From assembly GCF_019457595.1 (NCBI RefSeq), contig NZ_CP080419.1, forward strand, positions 3,658,001 through 3,722,000: a stretch of DNA of 64,000 nucleotides. Direction: 5' to 3'. The notes beneath the pieces are model-generated. The model saw only the letters and a program-made list of their open reading frames with translations, ran no database searches and had not been told where the DNA came from. This document shows, one piece after another, positions 59,106-64,000 of the stretch. Both the position numbers and the translations under genes were made by a program. Source of the DNA: Shewanella psychrotolerans. GTDB lineage: Bacteria > Pseudomonadota > Gammaproteobacteria > Enterobacterales > Shewanellaceae. Numbering within the stretch: position 1 is the first letter of the stretch; the number at the start of each line of letters is the position of its first letter.

Positions 59106-59858
59106 TTGAACACCTTATCTAGTCGGTGCAGATATGCACTTACGGCTATGCTGCTGGCGCTGTCTGCATTATCTAGCAGTGCACTCGCTTCACATCCCAG
59201 CAGTTTTGGGCAAGCTAAAAATATCGCTCGACTCATCTACACAGAAGAACTTCCCGCCACCAGTTTCTATTGTGGTTGCGATATCACGGTAATGGGTAAA
59301 AAGTGGCAGCCTAATTTTAGTCATTGCGGTTATCAGGTACGTAAACAGCAAAAACGCGCCAGTCGCATCGAATGGGAACATATCGTTCCAGCTTGGGAAT
59401 TTGGTCATCAGCGCCTATGCTGGCAACAAGGTGGCCGTAAAAACTGCGGAAGAACTGATAAACAGTTTAAGAAGATGGAGAGCGACCTACACAACTTGGT
59501 GCCCGCCATCGGCGAGGTCAACGGTGATCGCAGCAACTACCGTTTCAGTCAATGGAATGCTAAGCCGCAGCAATATGGTCAATGCGCCATGATCGTCGAC
59601 TTTAAATCGCGAAAAGTTGAACCGCCGAGCTATACTCGCGGTAAAATTGCCCGAACCTATCTCTACATGCAGCAGGCTTATGGATTACAAATAGCTAAAA
59701 GTCAGTTAAAGCTATTTAAAGCATGGGATAAAACCTACCCAGTTGATACTATTGAGTGTCAACGAGACCTAGCGATAGCCAATCGCCAAGGCAACCATAA
59801 TCCATTTGTGCAGGCACAATGCCAAAAGTTGGCCGAATTTAAACAAACTGCGGAGTAG
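59106..59858 (+). CDS. endA: Endonuclease I, periplasmic or secreted
   Basis: A 250-residue nuclease with signal peptide (about 1-29, cut near ALAS) and the EndA/Dns domain: [13 protein letters not shown] (the His of the beta-beta-metal fold), [21 protein letters not shown] and eight Cys that could form disulfides as in Vibrio Vvn. It cleaves double-stranded DNA and RNA. The start is taken as TTG with AGGG upstream because the next ATG has no ribosome site. First gene of an endA-rsmE-gshB-phoA run. Confidence 0.93.
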   Translation: MNTLSSRCRYALTAMLLALSALSSSALASHPSSFGQAKNIARLIYTEELPATSFYCGCDITVMGKKWQPNFSHCGYQVRKQQKRASRIEWEHIVPAWEFGHQRLCWQQGGRKNCGRTDKQFKKMESDLHNLVPAIGEVNGDRSNYRFSQWNAKPQQYGQCAMIVDFKSRKVEPPSYTRGKIARTYLYMQQAYGLQIAKSQLKLFKAWDKTYPVDTIECQRDLAIANRQGNHNPFVQAQCQKLAEFKQTAE

Positions 59859-59861
59859 CAG

Positions 59862-60593
59862 ATGAGAGTTCCAAGAATCTACCAGCTGGGCGAACTCGCC
59901 CTTTGTCAAACGGTTATGTTAGACAGCGAAGCCGCGGGTCACGTTGGCCGAGTATTACGCATGGGACCGGGCGAAAATCTAGAACTATTCAACGGCGATG
60001 GACACAACTATTTAGCTGAAATTGTTAGTGCAAGTAAGAAAAACGTCGAAGTGAAGGTCTTAACTCAAACAACCAATGATAGCGAGTCGCCACTTAACTT
60101 ACACCTCGGGCAAGTGATCTCTCGTGGTGACAGAATGGATTTCACCATTCAAAAATCGGTAGAACTTGGCGTAAGCACCATTACACCGCTGTTTTCTGAA
60201 CGTTGCGGGGTAAAACTTAACGGTGAGCGTCTAGAGAAAAAGATCCAGCAATGGCAGAAAATTGTCATCAGCGCATGTGAGCAATCGGGTCGTAGTACGG
60301 TGCCACTGGTACGCCCAGCCATGTCACTCGAAACCTGGTGCGCTGAACCAAGCCAAGCGCTAAAACTTAACCTTCATCCTCGCGCGGCTCACGGTATTAA
60401 TGGCTTGCAACTCGATACCACAAGAGTACGCCTGTTAATCGGCCCCGAAGGCGGTTTATCAGAACCTGAGATCATGATGACAGAACAATATCAGTTTACC
60501 GATGTGCTCCTTGGCCCGCGCGTGCTTAGAACAGAAACAGCGGCCCTAACAGCGATCAGCGCATTACAACTTAGATTTGGCGATTTAGGTTAA
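59862..60593 (+). CDS. rsmE: 16S rRNA (uracil-1498-N3)-methyltransferase
   Basis: A 243-residue SPOUT methyltransferase: N-terminal PUA-like domain (about 1-70) and knotted domain with [13 protein letters not shown] and [13 protein letters not shown]. Methylates U1498 of 16S rRNA. The ATG is three bases after the endA stop. Confidence 0.96.
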   Translation: MRVPRIYQLGELALCQTVMLDSEAAGHVGRVLRMGPGENLELFNGDGHNYLAEIVSASKKNVEVKVLTQTTNDSESPLNLHLGQVISRGDRMDFTIQKSVELGVSTITPLFSERCGVKLNGERLEKKIQQWQKIVISACEQSGRSTVPLVRPAMSLETWCAEPSQALKLNLHPRAAHGINGLQLDTTRVRLLIGPEGGLSEPEIMMTEQYQFTDVLLGPRVLRTETAALTAISALQLRFGDLG

Positions 60594-60633
60594 TAGACCT
60601 AAATGCACCACCAGAAACAATAAGGATACGAAG

Positions 60634-61581
60634 ATGATTAAGCTTGGCATAGTGATGGACCCGATTAGCGACATCAACATCAAGAAAGACTCTAGCTTCG
60701 CCATGTTATTGGCAGCGCAGTCTCGCGGCTATCAACTTTTTTATATGGAAATGAAAGATCTCGCTATGGTCAACGGCGTTGCGATGGCAACGATGAGCCT
60801 GCTAACCGTTAAGCAAGATGAGCAAAACTGGTATCAGCTTGGTGAAGCCACCGATACGCCACTGGCTGAATTAGACGCCATTTTAATGCGTAAAGATCCT
60901 CCATTTGATACTGAGTTTATCTACGCCACTTATATGCTTGAGCGCGCCGAAGAGCAAGGCGTACTGATCGTTAACAAGCCGCAAAGCTTGCGTGATGCTA
61001 ATGAAAAACTGTTTACCGCTTGGTTTAGTGAGTTTACTCCAGAAACCATAGTAACTCGCGATGCTCAGCGTATTCGCGCTTTCTATCAAGAGAAAGGCGA
61101 CATCATCTTAAAACCGCTCGACGGCATGGGTGGCAGCTCGATTTTTAGAGTTAAAGCTAACGATCCTAACCTTGGAGTGATCATCGAAACCCTGACCAAC
61201 CACGGTCAACAATATGCCATGGCCCAGGCCTTTATTCCCGACATCACTGCCGGCGACAAGCGTATTTTGGTGGTCGATGGCGTACCTGTGCCATACAGCC
61301 TTGCGCGTATTCCGCAAAAAGGGGAAACCCGAGGCAACCTAGCCGCCGGCGGTCGTGGCGTGGCTCAGCCTTTATCTGACAGTGACTGGGCCATTGCCAA
61401 TGCTATAGGCCCTGAGCTTAAAAAGCGTGGACTCATCTTTGTCGGTTTAGATGTTATTGGTGACAAACTTACCGAGATTAACGTAACCAGCCCTACTTGC
61501 ATTAAAGAGATCGAAGCCGCCTTCGATGTGGATATCACCGGCATGTTGATGGATGCCATAGAAGCGCGTATTGCCCGTTAA
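60634..61581 (+). CDS. gshB: Glutathione synthetase
   Basis: A 315-residue ATP-grasp enzyme joining gamma-glutamylcysteine and glycine. KLGIVMDPISDINI at the N-terminus, PLDGMGGSSIF and INVTSPTCIKEIE are diagnostic. AAGGATACGAAG precedes the ATG. Confidence 0.97.
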   Translation: MIKLGIVMDPISDINIKKDSSFAMLLAAQSRGYQLFYMEMKDLAMVNGVAMATMSLLTVKQDEQNWYQLGEATDTPLAELDAILMRKDPPFDTEFIYATYMLERAEEQGVLIVNKPQSLRDANEKLFTAWFSEFTPETIVTRDAQRIRAFYQEKGDIILKPLDGMGGSSIFRVKANDPNLGVIIETLTNHGQQYAMAQAFIPDITAGDKRILVVDGVPVPYSLARIPQKGETRGNLAAGGRGVAQPLSDSDWAIANAIGPELKKRGLIFVGLDVIGDKLTEINVTSPTCIKEIEAAFDVDITGMLMDAIEARIAR

Positions 61582-61593
61582 ACTGGAGACCAA

Positions 61594-63078
61594 ATGAAGT
61601 TAACCCGTTTATTCAGCCTAGTTTCACTGTCGGCCGCGCTGCTCTCTGGCAGTCTGTGGGCCGACAGCCTGCTGGGCCCGCAGTCGGCGCCGAGCCGTCC
61701 CAAGAATATCGTGATCATGGTTGGGGATGGTATGGGGCCCGCCTACGTCAGCGCCTATCGTTACTATCAGGACAATCCCAATACTCAGGAGATAGAGCAG
61801 ACGGTATTTGACCGTTTGCTGGTTGGCAATGCCAGCACCTATCCGGCACCAGTCAGCGGCTATGTCACCGATTCGGCGGCCGCTGCCACGGCACTGGCAA
61901 CCGGGGTTAAGACCTACAATGGCGCCGTCTCGGTCGATACCGACAAACGTCCTGTGCCAACCCTACTGGAACTGGCGAAAAAACGTGGCATGAGCACGGG
62001 TGTAGCCGTAACCAGCCAGATCAACCACGCGACCCCGGCTGCCTTTTTAAGTCATAACGAGAGCCGCCGTAATTACGAGGCTCTGGCAGAAAACTATCTA
62101 AACACTGATGCCGATGTCATGCTCGGCGGTGGTCAGCGCTATTTCTCCGACAAGCTGATCAAGCAGTTCGAGACCAAAGGTTATCAGGTGCTTAAAGATG
62201 CCGCGCTGCTAGATGGCGTGACCCAACCTAAGGTGATGGGGCTATTTGCCGATGTACAACTTCCTTGGGCCATAGATGAGCCTGAAGCCAGACGCCTGAG
62301 CACCATGACAGCCAAGGCACTGGAACTTCTCTCGCAAAATGAGCAAGGCTTCGTGTTACTGATCGAAGGTAGCCTGATCGATTGGGCAGGTCATAACAAC
62401 GATATCGCCACCGCCATGGCCGAGATGCACGAATTTGCCAGCGCCATCGAAGTGGTCGAGCAATATGTGCGTCAGCATCGGGACACCTTATTGGTGGTCA
62501 CCGCTGACCACAACACGGGAGGCTTATCTATCGGCACCCAAGGTGAGTACCGCTGGGACAGCCAGGTACTGCGTGATATCAGTGCCAGCCCTTCACGCAT
62601 CGCTGCGAATGCACTGGCCCAAGATGAGTGGCACACAGGCCTGAGTGAATCGCTTGGTTTTACGCCAAGCAATGAGGAGTTCAACACCCTAGATAGCGCC
62701 AGAATGCAGGGTGAAAAAGTGTTGACCACGCAGCTCAAGAAGCTTATCGACCAGCGTTCAAACACCGGCTGGACCACGAGCGGTCATACCGGCGTAGATG
62801 TTCAGGTCTTTGCCGCAGGGCCTGCCTCCCCCCTCTTTGCCGGTCATCAGGACAATACAGATATCGCCAATAAACTGATCAGCCTATTGCCTAAGATGCC
62901 CAAGCCTAAAGCAGAGGTGAAAATGCCAGCAAAACCAGCCTCTGACGTAACGCCTACAGAGGTAACGCCTGCTCAAAATGAGGAAAATGGTGAGCTACAG
63001 CAAGCCAAAGACCTACTGAGCGAAGGCGCCGAAAGTCAATCTGCCGCACCTGTCACCCAGGTCGATAATCAAGCCTAG
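61594..63078 (+). CDS. phoA: Alkaline phosphatase
   Basis: A 494-residue periplasmic phosphomonoesterase with signal peptide (about 1-23), VGDGMGPA metal site, nucleophile Ser in TDSAAAATALATG, and VTADHNTGG and TSGHTGVDV zinc-site blocks. A Pro/Glu-rich tail of about 50 residues (about 445-494) is extra compared with E. coli PhoA. It begins 12 bases after gshB with no visible promoter or Pho box. Its first half is clearly richer in G+C than gshB. Confidence 0.94.
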   Translation: MKLTRLFSLVSLSAALLSGSLWADSLLGPQSAPSRPKNIVIMVGDGMGPAYVSAYRYYQDNPNTQEIEQTVFDRLLVGNASTYPAPVSGYVTDSAAAATALATGVKTYNGAVSVDTDKRPVPTLLELAKKRGMSTGVAVTSQINHATPAAFLSHNESRRNYEALAENYLNTDADVMLGGGQRYFSDKLIKQFETKGYQVLKDAALLDGVTQPKVMGLFADVQLPWAIDEPEARRLSTMTAKALELLSQNEQGFVLLIEGSLIDWAGHNNDIATAMAEMHEFASAIEVVEQYVRQHRDTLLVVTADHNTGGLSIGTQGEYRWDSQVLRDISASPSRIAANALAQDEWHTGLSESLGFTPSNEEFNTLDSARMQGEKVLTTQLKKLIDQRSNTGWTTSGHTGVDVQVFAAGPASPLFAGHQDNTDIANKLISLLPKMPKPKAEVKMPAKPASDVTPTEVTPAQNEENGELQQAKDLLSEGAESQSAAPVTQVDNQA

Positions 63079-63087
63079 ATGCCAGAT

Positions 63088-64000
63088 TCAGCTCCCCTGC
63101 CTGACCAGCTTAGGCTGGGGAGTTTGATTCACTGGCCACATGCGGGTATGCTCAATTTCGCTAAGCACCTTAAAGACAGAAGTCACATCCAGGGGGCGAG
63201 AGAAGTAGTAACCCTGACCTAATTCACATTGCTGGCAACTTAAATACTGTGCCTGCAGCTGAGTTTCAATACCTTCGGCAATCACCTGCCGGCCGAGGTT
63301 GTGGGCCAATTCGATAACCGTGGTAATGATATGGGCATCGGCCTCACCGTCGAGCACATTAGCAGTAAAGCTGCGATCAATTTTCAACAGATCGAACGGC
63401 AACTGCTTAAGGTAGCTCAGTGACGAGTAGCCGGTACCAAAATCATCAATGGCAATCTTAACCCCCAACGACTTAAGCGACTCCATGGCGGCCATCGCAC
63501 GTTCCACCTGCTCTATCACGCTCTCCTCTGTCACCTCCAACACCAGTGACTGCGCCGAGATACCATGTGCATCCACCTCTTGACGCACCACGTTAAGCAG
63601 ATCGGCGGCGAGATAGTGTTTCGCCGACAGGTTAACGGCAATATAGAGTTCAGACCAACCGGCTAACTTAAATTGAGCGAGCAACTCCGCCGCCTTGTGG
63701 ATCACATAATTACCCACATGAATAATCGCTTCACTATGTTCGATGTCGGGAATAAAGTCCCCCGGCATGATGAGCCCCCGCTCAGGATGGAACCAGCGGA
63801 TCAACGCCTCGAACCCTTTCAGTTTCGCCTCACGTAGTTCGACGATAGGCTGAAGGAAAAGCACCAGTTGCTCCTCATTAATGGCCGCCTCTATGCTTTG
63901 CTCTACCATTAATCGGTTGTTCGCCTGGTTCAGCATCTCCTCGCTGAACACCCGATAATTGCTGCGTCCCGCACTTTTGGCCTGATACATTGCCAGCTCC
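63088..64000 (-). CDS. GGDEF-EAL signalling protein, C-terminal part
   Basis: The gene enters from beyond the right edge; the visible part begins ELAMYQAKSAGRSNYRVF, the end of a GGDEF domain, and continues through a complete EAL domain. FEALIRW, DDFGTGYSSLSYL, KIDRSF and IAEGIET keep the metal and general-base residues, so c-di-GMP phosphodiesterase activity is expected. It is convergent with phoA, only nine bases away, and no terminator hairpin fits between them. Confidence 0.92.
   Translation of the reverse strand, partial: ELAMYQAKSAGRSNYRVFSEEMLNQANNRLMVEQSIEAAINEEQLVLFLQPIVELREAKLKGFEALIRWFHPERGLIMPGDFIPDIEHSEAIIHVGNYVIHKAAELLAQFKLAGWSELYIAVNLSAKHYLAADLLNVVRQEVDAHGISAQSLVLEVTEESVIEQVERAMAAMESLKSLGVKIAIDDFGTGYSSLSYLKQLPFDLLKIDRSFTANVLDGEADAHIITTVIELAHNLGRQVIAEGIETQLQAQYLSCQQCELGQGYYFSRPLDVTSVFKVLSEIEHTRMWPVNQTPQPKLVRQGS

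Overview
The window looks like a stretch of a Shewanella-type chromosome (marine Gammaproteobacterium, estimated G+C in the high 40s). The evidence is the napDAGHB form of the periplasmic nitrate reductase operon, GlyGly-CTERM exported nucleases, a phytase paired with a TonB receptor, a single-chain four-domain acetyl-CoA carboxylase beside a LysR gene, and the endA-rsmE-gshB gene order. No tRNA, rRNA, CRISPR array, prophage or intact insertion sequence was seen.

Layout. 1-2.1 kb: tail of a GDT1-type cation exporter gene, then a clade-3 catalase with a possible 16-codon leader gene in front. 2.1-9 kb: a phosphate-scavenging unit on the minus strand (TonB-dependent receptor, then beta-propeller phytase) behind a well-formed Pho box, divergent from a degenerate GGDEF protein and an AraC-type regulator. 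9-12.1 kb: an IrgA-like siderophore receptor and a divergent IrgB-like LysR gene around a Fur box. 12.1-13 kb: a small membrane protein and a MenI-like thioesterase. 13.3-22.3 kb: a minus-strand extracellular nucleic-acid utilisation locus: porin, ExeM-like nuclease, EndA-like nuclease with duplicated lamin-tail domains, then a lipoprotein 5'-nucleotidase. 23-28.5 kb: a CsgD/VpsT-like regulator, a YjdF protein, serA, ygfZ and a HD-GYP response regulator. 28.6-34 kb: a very large hybrid histidine kinase with five PAS domains. 34.4-38.7 kb: an ABC ATPase / FtsX permease / CrtC-lipocalin lipoprotein operon. 39-43.9 kb: napDAGHB behind matches to CRP, FNR (EtrA) and NarP sites, ending in a 13.6-copy heptanucleotide tandem repeat. 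44-45.1 kb: diverged noncoding repeats and a 5'-truncated gene. 45.2-51 kb: VOC protein, DUF5062-like protein, P-type ATPase, Usp protein and a CPA2 antiporter. 51-56.6 kb: the fused acetyl-CoA carboxylase and its divergent LysR gene. 57-63 kb: an exported pyroglutamyl-peptidase-like protein with Ser in place of the catalytic Cys, SprT, then endA-rsmE-gshB-phoA. The right edge cuts a GGDEF-EAL protein.

Two themes link the genes. One is phosphorus acquisition from organic polymers: phytase and its receptor, two surface or secreted nucleases, a porin, a 5'-nucleotidase, periplasmic EndA and PhoA could together take phytate and extracellular DNA to free phosphate and nucleosides. The other is anaerobic respiration and signalling: the nap operon with its stacked regulator sites and several c-di-GMP-type signalling proteins. 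The features most worth a second look are the nuclease/porin/nucleotidase locus, the Pho-boxed phytase-receptor pair, the tandem heptamers after napB, the TCCA-loop hairpins with compensatory changes, the lipobox on NapB and the Cys-to-Ser peptidase homologue.
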